A DNA stretch of 64,000 bases. It comes from Ctenosaura bakeri (lineage: Eukaryota; Chordata; Lepidosauria; Squamata; Iguanidae). The stretch is taken from positions 62,001-126,000 of the forward strand of contig CAOLHI010000357.1 of the NCBI GenBank assembly GCA_948474755.1, read 5' to 3'. The notes below the pieces were generated by a model. That model was not told the DNA's origin and made no database searches. It saw only the letters and a list, made by a program, of their open reading frames with translations. A program made the translations under genes and the position numbers. Shown here piece after piece: positions 1 through 10,468 of the stretch (positions are counted from its first letter, which is position 1; each line of letters begins with the position of its first letter).

Positions 1-307
1 GCAGGGCAGGAAAAGAGACTGGAGAAAAGTCAAAGGTAGCAGGAAAGGATTTGGAAAGCAAGTTGTGATTATGGATTCATACAGCATCTAGTTACATGGA
101 GCATAGGAAGGCTAGATATTTCTTGGCTCAAGGTGTTTTGTTTTGTTCTTGGTCAGCATGAGCATATTCTCTGTGCCTCTCAACTGTTCTCTTCTCTTGC
201 CTACTGGGCTCCGCACTACACAATGTTTTCCTGGTTCTGGATAAGAAGGGACATATGCATGAACTAAGAGAAGAAACTGGACATGAAGATGGCCTTATAC
301 CTTTGTG

Positions 308-480
308 TGTGCATGCGCTTGTTGACTTAGGGTGACCCCATGAGTCTCAAAGTGTTTTCTTATGGAAAGAATACTCAGAGGTGGTTTTGCCAGTTCCTTC
401 CTCTGAAATATAGCCTACAATATGCCTGGGCAGTCTCTGATCCAAGTACTAACCTATGCATTTAGTCAACTAAACATTCA
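308..480 (-). mobile_element. 5S rRNA-headed SINE, truncated
   Basis: The body motif ACTCAGAGGTGGTTTTGCCA and CTCTGAAATATAGCCTACA are shared with the copy at 15507, and the head remnant TCCAAGTACTAACC is the inverse of 5S rRNA-like GGTTAGTACTTGGA. The head is mostly lost. Confidence 0.7.
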
Positions 481-519
481 AAGGATTTCCTGGTGGTGGA
501 CACATAAATAGCTGATGTG

Positions 520-1990
520 TAAGGGATGACCCTGCTATATCTTACCTCCTTGCAAATACAAAACCTGAGAGTGAGGTACAGTAGGGACAGTACAATGGAT
601 GACAATGCAAACATATTTGTCATTAAGAATGGAATCTTTTGCTCATTTCCTTCCCGATGGAATCAGTGAGAAATTTTAGCAATCTCTTTGCTGCAAGACA
701 GTCTTAGGAAAGTGCATTTTTTTGAAGACTATTTGCAGCTTGAGACTTATTCTGTGCAAAATTCACATTTCTTGCATAGAAAATGATATTTTCTGCGCAA
801 AACAGCAATTTGCAAATTTTGCACAGAACAATTTCTGAACCCAGAAGTTTCTCACTAGTGCAAGATTCTTCTCATCAGAGTTCCTTGACATTCAAGGAAA
901 ACATTTTTGATAATTTTTCAAATATTTTTGAATATTCCTCCTATCCCTATTTATACTGAAGTAAGGCACACTACAATTCATAGGATTCACACCTAAATAA
1001 GTGAACTTAAGTATGTGGCTATAACAAGGCAACAGTCTAGGTCAACACAATCCCCTCAGACGTTGTTGGACCCAGCTGTCTCCCCTAAAAGGGAGGGCAA
1101 GGACTCTAATATCTGTGGGGTAGTTCAGTGAGGGCTCCAATCAGTCCTAGCCAGAACAGTCCATGGTGAAAAATGCTATGGACTGAAGTCTGGAAATGTC
1201 TGGTGAACTGCACTTTGCTCAGTTCTGGTTCAGGCACACAGTTCTCTATGTTATGTGAACACCATCCTCTCCAAATTAAAGCAAAGACCCATCTGGAAGA
1301 ATCTGGCTAGCTGGCTATTTTAGAGGCACACACCAAGTTCTTTACAGATAGCTAGAAGATGGGAAGTCATTGTTCACAATGCTAATGATACTCAAAGGAA
1401 TAAGATAATATTTTGGATAGCTGTTCAGGAAAGCAACAGCATCCAAACCTGCTACAGTCTGAGAGATCTCCAGGCCATTTGGCACATCCAAAGAGTGTTT
1501 AGATTTTACAATCCACTTAGCAGTCTGAGATCTGCAAATGATTTGAAAGGAATCTGGACTACTAAAACTACAAGGGTGAGCTGGGGGAAGGAGAGAGAAT
1601 ACATGTTTTTGAGAAGGAAAAAATATATATGAGTAGATTATAAGTTGTTAATGTGTCAATTCACAGTCACATGATGCATCTCAAATGTCTTTACGGATAC
1701 ATTCATATGGGATACATTCATAAACAAGTTACCTAGGTCGTCAGCACAAACTGCAACAGCTTTTCAGCAGTACCTCCCCTCCCCACCATTGTGTGGTTGT
1801 AGGAATCTCTTCTGTCAAACATTTGCATCTGTGAAGGAGCCAGAGCACACATGGGTCTGAATTGTATTATTAGTGCTGACTTGAGTAGACCCATTGGATC
1901 AATAAGATTTACCAATGAGAATTACCTACTACTCTTGATTCAATAAAGTTTCCTTGTACTGGGACAGATTCTAGCCAGTAATGTTCTCCA
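520..1990. other. Non-coding, probably intron; nothing recognised
   Basis: AT-rich sequence without recognisable exon, RNA gene or repeat family. Positions 1-300 are equally plain. Confidence 0.5.
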
Positions 1991-2069
1991 TGTGAATTAA
2001 TCATAGAATTAATAGAGTTGGAAGAGACCCCAGGCGCCATCAAGTCCAACCCCCTGCTATGAAGGAACA

Positions 2070-4830
2070 TCCATCAAAGCATTCCCAACAGATGGCCATC
2101 CAGCCTCTGCTTAAAAACCTCCAAAGAAGGAGACTCTACCACACTATGAGGCAGCATATTCCACTGCCAGACAGCTCTGACCGTCAGGAAGCTCTTCCTG
2201 AGGTTCAAGTGGAACCTCCTTTTTTGCAGCTTGAATCCATTGCTCCTTATCCTAGTCTCTGGAGCAGCAGAAAACAAGCCCGCTCCCTCCTTGACATGAC
2301 ATCCTTCAAATATTTAAACATGGCTATCATGTCCCCTCTTAACCTTCTCTTCTGCAGACTAAACATACCCAGCTTCCTAAGTCGTTCCTCATAGGGCATG
2401 GCTTCCAGACCCTTCACCATTTTGGTCGCCCTCCCTGGACACGCTCCAGCTTGTTGATATCCTTCTTGAATTGAGGTGCCCAGAACTGGATACAGTATTC
2501 CAAATGAGGCCTAACCAATGCAGAATAGAGTGGTACCATTACCTCCCTCGATCTAGACACCATACTCCTATTGATGCAACCAAAAATCGCGTTGGCTTTC
2601 TTGGCTGCCGCATCACACTGCTCACTCATGTTCAGCTTGTGATCTACCAAGACTCCTAGATCCCTTTCACATGTACTGCTATCCAGCCACGTATCCCCCA
2701 TCCTATATTTGTGCATTCCATTTTTTTTTCTTTTTCTTTTCTCTCTGTTGAAATTCACTTTGTTAGCTTTGGCCCAGCTCTCCAATCTGTCAAGGTGATT
2801 TTGAATTTGATCCTGTCCTCTGGGGTATTAGCAACCCCTCCCAATTTGGTGTCATCTGCAAATCTGATCAGTATGTCCTCCACATCCAAGTCATTGATGA
2901 AGATATTGAATAGCACTGGGCCCAGGACAGAACCCTGTGCCATCCCACTTGCCACTTCTCTCCAGGATGAAAAGCAGCCATTAATGATCACCCTTTGGGT
3001 TCGGGCGGTCAATCAATTACCAATCCACTTAACAGCAGCCCTGTCCAGCCTGCATTTTACTAGCTTCTTTGCAAGAATGTCATGGGGAACTTTGCCAAAG
3101 GCCTTACATGAAGTCAAGATATGCCACGTCTACAGCATTCCCTTCACATATCAAGCTTTTAACCCTATCTTAAAAGAAGATAAGATTAGTCTGGCACTAC
3201 TTATTTCTGAGAACTTTTAGTGATTACGGCATTGCTTTCTAAGTAATTACAAACTGACTGTTTAATGATCTGCTCTAGGATTTTTCCTGGTATTGAGGTC
3301 AGGCTGACTGGGCGATAATTATTTGGGTCCTCTTTTTTCCCCTTCTTGAAGATGGGGATGACATTTGCCCTCCTCCAGTCTGCTGGGACTTCTCCTGTTC
3401 TCCAAGAATTCTCAAAGATTATTGCAAGTGGTTCAGAAATGACTTCTGCCAATTCTTTTAATATCCTTGGATGTAATTCATCTGGTCCTGAATTCATTTA
3501 GTTTAGCCAGATATTTCTGTACTACTACTCTACTTATTCTGTGCTGTATTTCCCTCACTTCCTCACCTGCTCCCCACACCCCCCAGGTTGAGTACTTCTA
3601 TCCTTTTGGGAGAAAACTGAGGCAAAGAAAGTGTTGAGTAGTTCTGCCTTCTCTCTTCCCCCCGTTATTAATTGGCCATCTTCTCCACTCATCGACCCTA
3701 TCATTTCCTTGTTTTTCCTTTTGCTGCGCACATATCTAAAACAGCCCTTTTTATTGTTTTTAATGTCTCTAGCAAGGCTGAGTTCATTCTATGCTTTAGC
3801 TTCTCCCTACATCTCCCGGCTATTTGCTTGAATTTCTCTTTGGTGGTTTCACCATTCTTCCATTTCCTGTATATGTTTCTTTTAACACTTAGCTCAGCTG
3901 AGAGTTCTTTAGTCAACCATTCCAGTTTCTTTAGACACCTGACATTTTTCCTCTTTATTGGCACAGTTTCCAATTGTGCCTTCAATATCTCACTTTTAAG
4001 AAACTCCCATCCATCATGAACTCCTTTCTCTTTTAGTATTCTTGACCATGGGATTTCAGCAAGTAACTCCCTAAGTTTACAGAAATCAGCTTTCTTAAAG
4101 TTTAGGATGCGTGTCTGGCTACACTTGGCTTCTCCTTCCCACTGAATGACAAACTCCAAAAGAGCATGGTCACTCCCCCCTAAGGATCCCACCACCTCCA
4201 CCTCATTGACTAGGTCTTCCCTGTTGGTCAGGATCAGATCTAAAATAGCTGATCCCCTTGTTGCCTCTTCCACCTTCTGGACCATGAAATTGTCTGCAAG
4301 GCAAGCGAGGAACCTGTTGGACCTTGCGGTCCTGGCAGAGTTTGACTGCCAACAAACATCAGGATAATTGAAATCTCCCATTAACATGGCATCTCTCCTT
4401 TTTGAATGTGTGGTTATCTGCTTCAGGAAGGCCTCATCCAAGTCCTCAGGCTGGCCCAGAGGCCTGTAGCAAACCTCCACAACCACATCTTTATTGTTTC
4501 TCATTCCCTTAATTCTTACCCAGATGCTCTTGATTTGGCTTCCTAGATTTAAGTCATGGATCTCTTCACAGGTGAAAACATCCTTGACATATAATGCTCC
4601 TCCTCCTCCTTTCTTGTTTGGTCTATTTCTGCGAAATAGGTTATACCCCCCTATTCCTACATTCCAATCATGAGATTCATCCCACCAGGTTTCAGTGATG
4701 CCTATTAAATCATATTTATTTTGTTGTACTAAGAGTTGTAGTTCATCTTGCTTATTTCCCATGCTCTGTGCATTAGTGTAGAAACACTTGAGACCATGTG
4801 CTCTTCCTGGAAGTCCTGTACTTAAGTTAC
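2070..4830 (-). pseudogene. CR1 ORF2: AP endonuclease and reverse transcriptase, decayed
   Basis: ORF2 encodes the enzymes of CR1 target-primed reverse transcription. The best preserved block is a 353-codon frame (4762-3701) holding the AP-type endonuclease: GITETWWDES near residue 21 with the catalytic Glu, MGDFNYPD near 128, and GGSDHA near 195. The conserved YTNAQSMGNK sequence continues just upstream of the first ATG, so the true start is further up. The reverse transcriptase is split over short frames: 3497-3201 has SGPDELHPRILKEL and NNYRPVSLTS; 3012-2755 has [17 protein letters not shown] and the catalytic FADD; 2785-2414 has the thumb region with [15 protein letters not shown]. The stretch around 3190-3012 is damaged by stops and frameshifts. 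The element is not able to move on its own. Confidence 0.9.
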
Positions 4831-5166
4831 TTTCCCACCCTGTTGGTCTCTAGTTCTACTTGGCCTGCCCTATCTATATCATTTGGGCTATTTTTCGCAG
4901 CACTCTCTGAATCCTTGCCCAGAATAATACTGTCTCTCTCCCCAGTCAAACTCAAGTTTAAAGACCCCCTGATCCATTTTGCAAGACAGTTAGCAAAAAC
5001 GTTCCAGGCAACAGTTGTGAGGTGCAGGCCGTCCCTTGCCAGAAGACCATCTTCATGGAAATGGAGGCCATGATCCAAAAACGCGAATTGCTCCCAGTGG
5101 CACCATCTTCGGAGCAAGTTGTTGATCTCCACTATTTTTTTTTCCCTTTGTGGGCCATGTCCCTTC
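4827..5166 (-). pseudogene. CR1 ORF1, C-terminal part of esterase domain
   Basis: This is the continuation of the interrupted CR1 ORF1. The peptide MEINNLLRRWCHWEQFAFLD and the downstream motif LLARDGLHLTTVAWNVFANCL correspond to the C-terminal half of the SGNH esterase, including the D-G-L-H catalytic block. If the gypsy element and one CCTTC copy are disregarded, the frame is continuous with the segment ending at 11374, which confirms that both pieces are one gene. It ends at a stop at 4827, where the start region of ORF2 overlaps. Confidence 0.85.
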
Positions 5167-6066
5167 TGTCGGCGGCTGGGTGGGGCCGGGCAGGCTTGGG
5201 TCTGGCTCAGGCCGAGGCTGGCGTCCCGGAAGCCTCAGCCAGCAGAGTCACCGCAAAACTAAAGCAAGCCTTACTTCAGGCGGTAAACAGGAATGAAAAG
5301 AAAGGGTTTTCCTCACCCGGGCAACAAAGGGTTAAGCTGGCTGGCAAGGCTTCCGAGCAGAGTCTCGGCAGGAACAAGGCGGGACCACAGCAGGGGCAAG
5401 GCAGGCAGGAACAAAGCAGGAACAAGGCAGGAACAAGGCAGCAGCACTGACGGGCAACACACGGAGAGCCGTTGGTTGTTGCTCCGTGCTGAACTTGGCT
5501 CCCTCTGGCTCTAAAGTAGGAGCCTGGCGCCGGCGCCGGCCAATCCTGAAGCTGCTGCACAGCTGGGAGGCCTCAGCCGGGCTCACAGCTGAGCGTCCTT
5601 AGCCAGCTGCAAGCCCTCAGCCTGCCGCTGACGCTCCAGCAACCGGCGGGAGCGACGGGCAGCCTCCTTGGCCTGCCGCCGCTGCGAGAACGTGGGAGGG
5701 AGGCCGTCAGGCTCCTCCGGATCGGGCCCGCGGGTGAGCGGCAGCCCAGCGACCTCCGGGCGACTCTCTTCCGCAGCGCCGGCTCCGTCGGTGTCTTCAG
5801 TGGCGTCAGGGCAGGCAGGCTCGGGACGACCTCCCGTAGCGGCAGGTGGCTCCATAGCCTCCTCTGCGGCGGCGGCGGCCTCAACGGCGTCCGGGCAGCT
5901 GTTCCCGGCGCCGGAGGCCTCCGCCGCTACTCGCGAGGGGACCTCCGCCGCTACTCACGAGGAGACCTCCGCCGCTACTCGTGAGGAGACCTCCGCCGCT
6001 ACTCGCGAGGAGACCGGATCGTCCTCCTCCTCGGGTGCTGCGTCTGGGGCCGCGGAGGTCCCGACA
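5167..6066 (-). repeat. 3' LTR of the gypsy element
   Basis: This is the partner of the LTR at 10469-11368, exactly the same length (900 bases) and about 98.8% identical by eye. It has the same four 24-base units at about 5920-6015, with three changes inside them. The last codons of the pol frame run into this LTR and stop at 5999. The preceding polypurine tract lies at about 6067-6080. Confidence 0.93.
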
Positions 6067-9000
6067 TCACTCCCCTCCCCAGGGATGCTCCTCCCCCGGG
6101 CGGCCGGGGCTTGGCGGGATAGCGGCGGTGGAAGGCCTGCACCAGCCGGGGCGCGTGGACGTCGTCGGCGTCTTCCCAGGACCGCTCCTCTGGACCGTGG
6201 CCGCGCCAGTCGACCAGGTACTGGAGGCGGCCACGGCGGCGGCGGGAGTCCAGAATATCAGCCACCTCGTACTCCTCCTGTCCGTCGACCGTGACAGGAC
6301 CGGGGGGCGTACCCGGCCCGGCGTCAGGCCGCACCCCCGTTGCCGGTTGGAGCAGCGAACGGTGAAACACGGGGTGGATCCGGAGCGATCGTGGAAGCTG
6401 CAGGTGGAAGGCGACAGGGTTGACCTGGGCCGTGATGGTGAAGGGGCCGATGAAGCGGGCGTCTAACTTCCGGTTTGGGTGAGCGGAGGGGAGGTAGCGG
6501 GTGGACAGCCACACTCTATCTCCGACCTGTAGCGGAGCCCCCGGCTGACGGTGTGCGTCCGCCGTCCGCTTGTACTGCTCCTTGGCCTCCTCCAGCTGGG
6601 ATCGCAGAACGGCTTGCAGGGCACGCAGTACCTGCAGCCATTGGTCGGCTGCCGGCACAGCCGACGGAGCTCCGACGGGCGGGAACCATCTCGGGTGGTA
6701 GCCATAGGTGGCCATAAATGGCGACTGCCGCGTGGAGGCGTGTACGGCGTTGTTGTATGCGAACTCGGCCAACAGAAGGAGTTCGCTCCAGGTGTCCTGC
6801 TGGTAGCAGCTGTAGCAGCGCAGGTACTGCTCCAGGGTCGCGTTGGTCCGCTCGGTCTGGCCGTCCGTCTGCGGGTGGTGCGCCGAGGACAGGTGTGGCT
6901 TGACGTCTAGGAGCTGCAGGAGGTTCTGCCAGAAGCGAGCGGTGAACTGCGCCCCCCGATCAGTCACCACACCTTCTGGCAGGCCGTGTAGCCGAAAGAC
7001 ATGCTGCAGGACGAGACGAGCTGTCTCCTTGGCGGAGGGTAGAGCCGGGCATGGCACGAAGTGGGCCATCTTTGAGAACAGATCCACTACCACCAGGATG
7101 GTGGTGTGGCCTCGGGACGGCGGCAGCTCCGTCACAAAGTCCATGGAGATTAGCCGCCAGGGCCCTGCAGGAGTCGGCAGAGGCTGCAGTAGCCTGGCGG
7201 GCTTCCCAGGCGGGTCTTTGGCCCGGCGACACACTGGACAGGACCGGATGTAGCGATCCACGTCGCTCCGCACCCGCGGCCACCAAAACTCTCGCAGGAT
7301 CAGATGAAGAGTCTTGAAGAGGCCAAAGTGCCCGGCTGGCCTCCCATCATGGCAGAGACGAAGGACTTCCTCCCGGCAGGGCCCCGCCGGGATGAACAGC
7401 CTGCCCCGGTGGTACAACAGACCCTCTCGGCGGGACCAAGGGGACGCGGGGTCCTCCGCTTGCAACCGCTGCTGGAACGGCTCCCCGGCCTGAGCCGCAC
7501 GGATGCGCCGCGACAGGTCCGCCACATCGACGGCGGCGGCGAAGTTCTCGGGTCGGAGGATCGTGGACCGGACGTCAGCCTCGGCCGTGGCGGCGTACTC
7601 CGGCTTCCGCGACAAGGCGTCCGCGCGTCGGTTGCGGGCCCGGGGGACGTATTGCAGCTGGAAGTCAAAGCGGGCGAAGAACTGGGCCCAGCGCATCTGC
7701 CGCGGGGTTAGCTTTCGGGCGGTCTGCAAAAACTCCAGGTTGCGGTGGTCCGTCCGCACCTGGACCGGATGCTGGGCCCCTTCCAGGAGGTGGCGCCACG
7801 CCTCAAACGCCACCTTGACCGCCAGGAGCTCCTTCTCCCAGATGGTATAGTTCTGTTCGGGAGGAGTGAGCTGCCGGGAGTGGTACGCACACGGCAAGAG
7901 CTGGCCCTCCGGTCCGGACGCCTGGAGCAGGACCGCGCCGACCGCCACATCTGACGCGTCCGTCTCCAGCACAAACAGACGGTTGGGGTCCGGAAGCTGC
8001 AGGATCGGCTGGGAGACGAACCGGGCCTTGAGGCGCTCGAAGGTCTGCTGCGCCTCGGGAGTCCACCGGAATGGCGCCTTGCCTCGGAGGATGCTAGTGA
8101 TGGGCGCCGCCAGCTCTGCGTACTCCGGGATGAACTTCCGGTAAAAGTTCGCGAATCCCAGGAAGCGCTGCACGTCCTTGCGGCACCCCGGTGGCCGCCA
8201 CAACACTATCGCCTCCACTTTGGCCGGGTCCATCTCAATACCCCTCTGCGTCACCCGGTAGCCCAAGAAGTCGACTTCGCGGAGGTCGAAGGCGCACTTC
8301 TCGAGCTTGGCGTAGAGGCGGTGCTCCCGCAGCCGCTGCAGGACGGTCCGGACGTGGGCTTCGTGTACTCGCTGGTTCGGCGAGTAGATGAGAAAATCAT
8401 CTAGATAGATGATCACGAAGCGATCGAGCAGGTCCCGAAACACGTCGTTGACGAAGTGCTGGAAGACGGCCGGGGCATTGCACAGACCGAACGGCATCAC
8501 GGTGTACTCGTAGTGCCCGTATCGCGTCTGGAACGCCGTCTTCCACTCGTCCCCCGCCCGGATGCGCACCAGGTTGTAAGCCCCCCGCAAGTCCAACTTG
8601 GTGAACACCTTCGCGTGCCGTAAGCGCTCCAACAGTTCCGGGATTAGCGGCAGCGGATACCGGTTCCGGATAGTGATCCGGTTTAGGGCGCGGTAGTCAT
8701 TACAGAGCCGGAGTTCGCCCGATTTTTTGCGCACAAACAGCACGGGGGCCCCGGCAGGCGATGTGGAGGGCCGCACAAACCCCCGGCGCAGGTTCTTTTC
8801 CAAGAACTCTCGCAAGGCCGCCAGCTCCGGCTCAGACAAGGCGTAGATCCGTCCTGCGGGGATCGGGGCACCCGGGACCAGGTCTATGGCGCAGTCGTAA
8901 ACCCGGTGTGGCGGCAGGCGGTCCGCCTCCTTTGGATCAAAGACATCCGCATAATCCCGGTACTTATGCGGCAGCTCCACTGTGGAGTCGGGCCCCGGGG

Positions 9001-10111
9001 ACTCCAATGCAGCCATCAGCCGCTCCGGCCAACAGTGTTCTTGGCAGTAGTGGGAAGCGAACAGCACCTCGCGCCGTGACCAAGAGATGTGCGGGTCATG
9101 GCGCGAGAGCCATGGCATTCCCAAAACCACTGGGAAATAGGGCACCGCCGTCACCAGGAACCGGATCCGCTCGACGTGCCCCTGGATCTCTAGCACCACC
9201 TCGGCTGTCTGGTGAGTGACAGGCCCCGACCGCAGCAGACGCCCATCAATGGTCTCCACTGGTCGGGACTCGGGCAGCGGCTCCAGAGGAATGCAGTGGT
9301 CTCGGGGGAACTGGGCGTCGAGGAAGTTGTTAGATGCCCCAGAATCAATCATCGCCCCCACCGGGGCGGGCGCAGCATTGCCGTGGCTCACCATCGCGGC
9401 AACCAACAGTGGGTCACGTTTAGGTGCAGGCGAATCCTCAGGCCCTTGGCCGCCAGGCTCCCCCAGGCCTCGCAGGCCATCTAGGTCTGGGGGGGTGGCG
9501 TTTCCCGGTCTCCCAGCCGGGGCGGACTTGGCGGGACACACCCGGGCAAAATGTCCACCGAGGCCACAATACAAACAGAGTCCACCGCACCGTTGGCGCT
9601 CTCTCTCCTCCGGAGTCAGCCGAGGACGGGCCCCTCCCAGCTGCATCGGCTCCTCCATGTCTGTAGCGCCACCGGACGCGCTGCCGGCGGGCCGAGCCGC
9701 AGGCGAGTCTCGTGGAGCAGCTGTCCCGGAGCGCGCTCCCACCACTGGCCGCGGGCCAGGGGCTGCCGCCCGACGGGCCTGCCTACGGGCTTCCAGGCGC
9801 CCGTCGATGCGGAGGGCCAGCTGTATCAGCCGCTCCAGGGTAGGAGGCGGCGAGCTGCGGGCCAGCTCGTCCAGGATCTCCGGCGACAGCCCGGCCCGGA
9901 ACTGGTCTCGGAGGGCGGCATCATTGTAGCCCAGGTCTTGGGTGAGCAAGCGGAAAGCAGTGGTGTATTCCCGCACGGAACCTCGCCCTTGCTGCAGCTG
10001 CCGAAGCTGCCGGCTCGCTGTTTCCACACGCACCGGGTCGCCCCAGACCTCCCGGAAGGCCTGCAGGAACGCCGCCATACTGTCCAGGACCGCGCTGTTC
10101 TGTTGCAGCAA
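5999..10111 (-). CDS. Gypsy gag-pol polyprotein frame (capsid to chromodomain), 1370 codons open
   Basis: This long frame has no stop over 1370 codons but lacks its own ATG; its first counted codon is TTG and it continues gag sequence from the broken upstream frame. Domains in order: capsid remainder (1-110); zinc knuckle CLYCGLGGHFARVC (179-192); aspartic protease IDSGAS (255-260); reverse transcriptase with LDLRGAY (506-512) and YLDD (569-572); RNase H with ETDAS (716), EKELLAV (759) and RTDHRN (786); integrase with H-H-C-C (CHDGRPAGHFG, then CPVCRRAK) and a DD35E triad at D991, D1051 and E1087; and a C-terminal chromodomain (about 1280-1330, EYEVADILDSRR, YLVDWRGHG). All catalytic residues look intact. 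Apart from the gag frameshift this is a well-preserved chromovirus polyprotein. The last 22 or so codons lie in the 3' LTR. Confidence 0.93.
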   Translation of the reverse strand: MLQQNSAVLDSMAAFLQAFREVWGDPVRVETASRQLRQLQQGRGSVREYTTAFRLLTQDLGYNDAALRDQFRAGLSPEILDELARSSPPPTLERLIQLALRIDGRLEARRQARRAAAPGPRPVVGARSGTAAPRDSPAARPAGSASGGATDMEEPMQLGGARPRLTPEERERQRCGGLCLYCGLGGHFARVCPAKSAPAGRPGNATPPDLDGLRGLGEPGGQGPEDSPAPKRDPLLVAAMVSHGNAAPAPVGAMIDSGASNNFLDAQFPRDHCIPLEPLPESRPVETIDGRLLRSGPVTHQTAEVVLEIQGHVERIRFLVTAVPYFPVVLGMPWLSRHDPHISWSRREVLFASHYCQEHCWPERLMAALESPGPDSTVELPHKYRDYADVFDPKEADRLPPHRVYDCAIDLVPGAPIPAGRIYALSEPELAALREFLEKNLRRGFVRPSTSPAGAPVLFVRKKSGELRLCNDYRALNRITIRNRYPLPLIPELLERLRHAKVFTKLDLRGAYNLVRIRAGDEWKTAFQTRYGHYEYTVMPFGLCNAPAVFQHFVNDVFRDLLDRFVIIYLDDFLIYSPNQRVHEAHVRTVLQRLREHRLYAKLEKCAFDLREVDFLGYRVTQRGIEMDPAKVEAIVLWRPPGCRKDVQRFLGFANFYRKFIPEYAELAAPITSILRGKAPFRWTPEAQQTFERLKARFVSQPILQLPDPNRLFVLETDASDVAVGAVLLQASGPEGQLLPCAYHSRQLTPPEQNYTIWEKELLAVKVAFEAWRHLLEGAQHPVQVRTDHRNLEFLQTARKLTPRQMRWAQFFARFDFQLQYVPRARNRRADALSRKPEYAATAEADVRSTILRPENFAAAVDVADLSRRIRAAQAGEPFQQRLQAEDPASPWSRREGLLYHRGRLFIPAGPCREEVLRLCHDGRPAGHFGLFKTLHLILREFWWPRVRSDVDRYIRSCPVCRRAKDPPGKPARLLQPLPTPAGPWRLISMDFVTELPPSRGHTTILVVVDLFSKMAHFVPCPALPSAKETARLVLQHVFRLHGLPEGVVTDRGAQFTARFWQNLLQLLDVKPHLSSAHHPQTDGQTERTNATLEQYLRCYSCYQQDTWSELLLLAEFAYNNAVHASTRQSPFMATYGYHPRWFPPVGAPSAVPAADQWLQVLRALQAVLRSQLEEAKEQYKRTADAHRQPGAPLQVGDRVWLSTRYLPSAHPNRKLDARFIGPFTITAQVNPVAFHLQLPRSLRIHPVFHRSLLQPATGVRPDAGPGTPPGPVTVDGQEEYEVADILDSRRRRGRLQYLVDWRGHGPEERSWEDADDVHAPRLVQAFHRRYPAKPRPPGGGASLGRGVMSGPPRPQTQHPRRRTIRSPRE
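6067..6080 (-). promoter_or_regulatory. Polypurine tract of the gypsy element
   Basis: The minus strand reads GGGGAGGGGAGTGA directly before the 3' LTR start TGTCGG. An uninterrupted purine run next to the 3' LTR is where plus-strand DNA synthesis starts in LTR retroelements. It lies inside the last codons of the pol reading frame. Confidence 0.75.
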
Positions 10112-10123
10112 CGGCGTGGTCCA

Positions 10124-10440
10124 CTAGCGGGCGAGCCTGACAACAGGCTGATGATAAACGCCACCTGGGCCCGCTCAGTAGGAAAGTCCTGGCCGCGTAC
10201 CTGTATGTAGAGGCGGCAGTTTGCTAGGAAAGTCTCTAGGTCCGCTGGATCCCCAGAAAAACGCTGCGGCACAACAATGGGGATTTTAGCTGCAGGGGCC
10301 CGGGCTACCCGCAGCTGTCCCACCTGGAATTGCAAATTTTGCAGGGCCTGGGTCATCTGGTCCGTTTGGGCTCGCAGGCTCTGATTTTCCTGCGCTAGGG
10401 CTGCTACCTGAGCCCTCAAGGCGGCGTTCTCCCCCTCCAT
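10124..10440 (-). pseudogene. Gypsy gag N-terminal part (coiled coil and capsid start), cut by frameshift
   Basis: The ATG at 10440 opens 28 bases after the LTR. Residues 1-43 form a Leu/Gln-rich heptad region (ENAALRAQVAALAQENQSL), a likely coiled coil. A capsid-type segment follows with PQRFSGDPADLETFLANCRL near residue 58 and FIISLLSGSPA near 95-105. At about 10124-10128 the frame is lost; the rest of the capsid continues in another frame in the 1370-codon ORF that begins just beyond. A single-base indel is the simplest explanation, because the break lies within the capsid domain, not at a gag-pol junction. Gag forms the virus-like particle. The break leaves this copy without a full-length product. 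Confidence 0.85.
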
Positions 10441-10454
10441 CCTGCCCGGCAGGG

Positions 10455-10468
10455 ACGGAGCAACAATC
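10455..10468 (-). promoter_or_regulatory. Gypsy primer binding site, self-priming type
   Basis: Immediately after the 5' LTR the minus strand reads GA then TTGTTGCTCCGT. There is no TGG start as in usual tRNA-primed sites. The 12 bases are the exact reverse complement of the LTR segment at 10789-10778. The two extra bases (GA) between LTR and site fit the two nucleotides normally removed from cDNA ends by integrase. This matches the self-primer mechanism established for fission yeast Tf1. Confidence 0.6.

Larger units (their letters stand above)
1995..5166 (-). mobile_element. CR1 LINE, 3' part (continues at 11369)
   Basis: This is the downstream two thirds of a near full-length CR1 retrotransposon. 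It holds the end of ORF1, all of ORF2 in broken frames, and the 3' terminus near 1995-2040, where the minus strand carries the CR1-style tail with TTCTATGATT. Three related tails elsewhere in the window (near 22000, 42980 and 57810) end in the same way. The upstream part resumes at 11369 after a gypsy element that inserted at 5167-11368. Without that insertion the CR1 would be about 4.4 kb, the usual full length. No target duplication is expected for CR1 and none was found. Confidence 0.9.

Noticed and set aside
5668..6294. Plus-strand open frames of 60-240 codons through the gypsy element (for example 5668-6294, 9216-9929)
   Set aside because: They are shadows of the minus-strand polyprotein in GC-rich sequence and have no domain resemblance.
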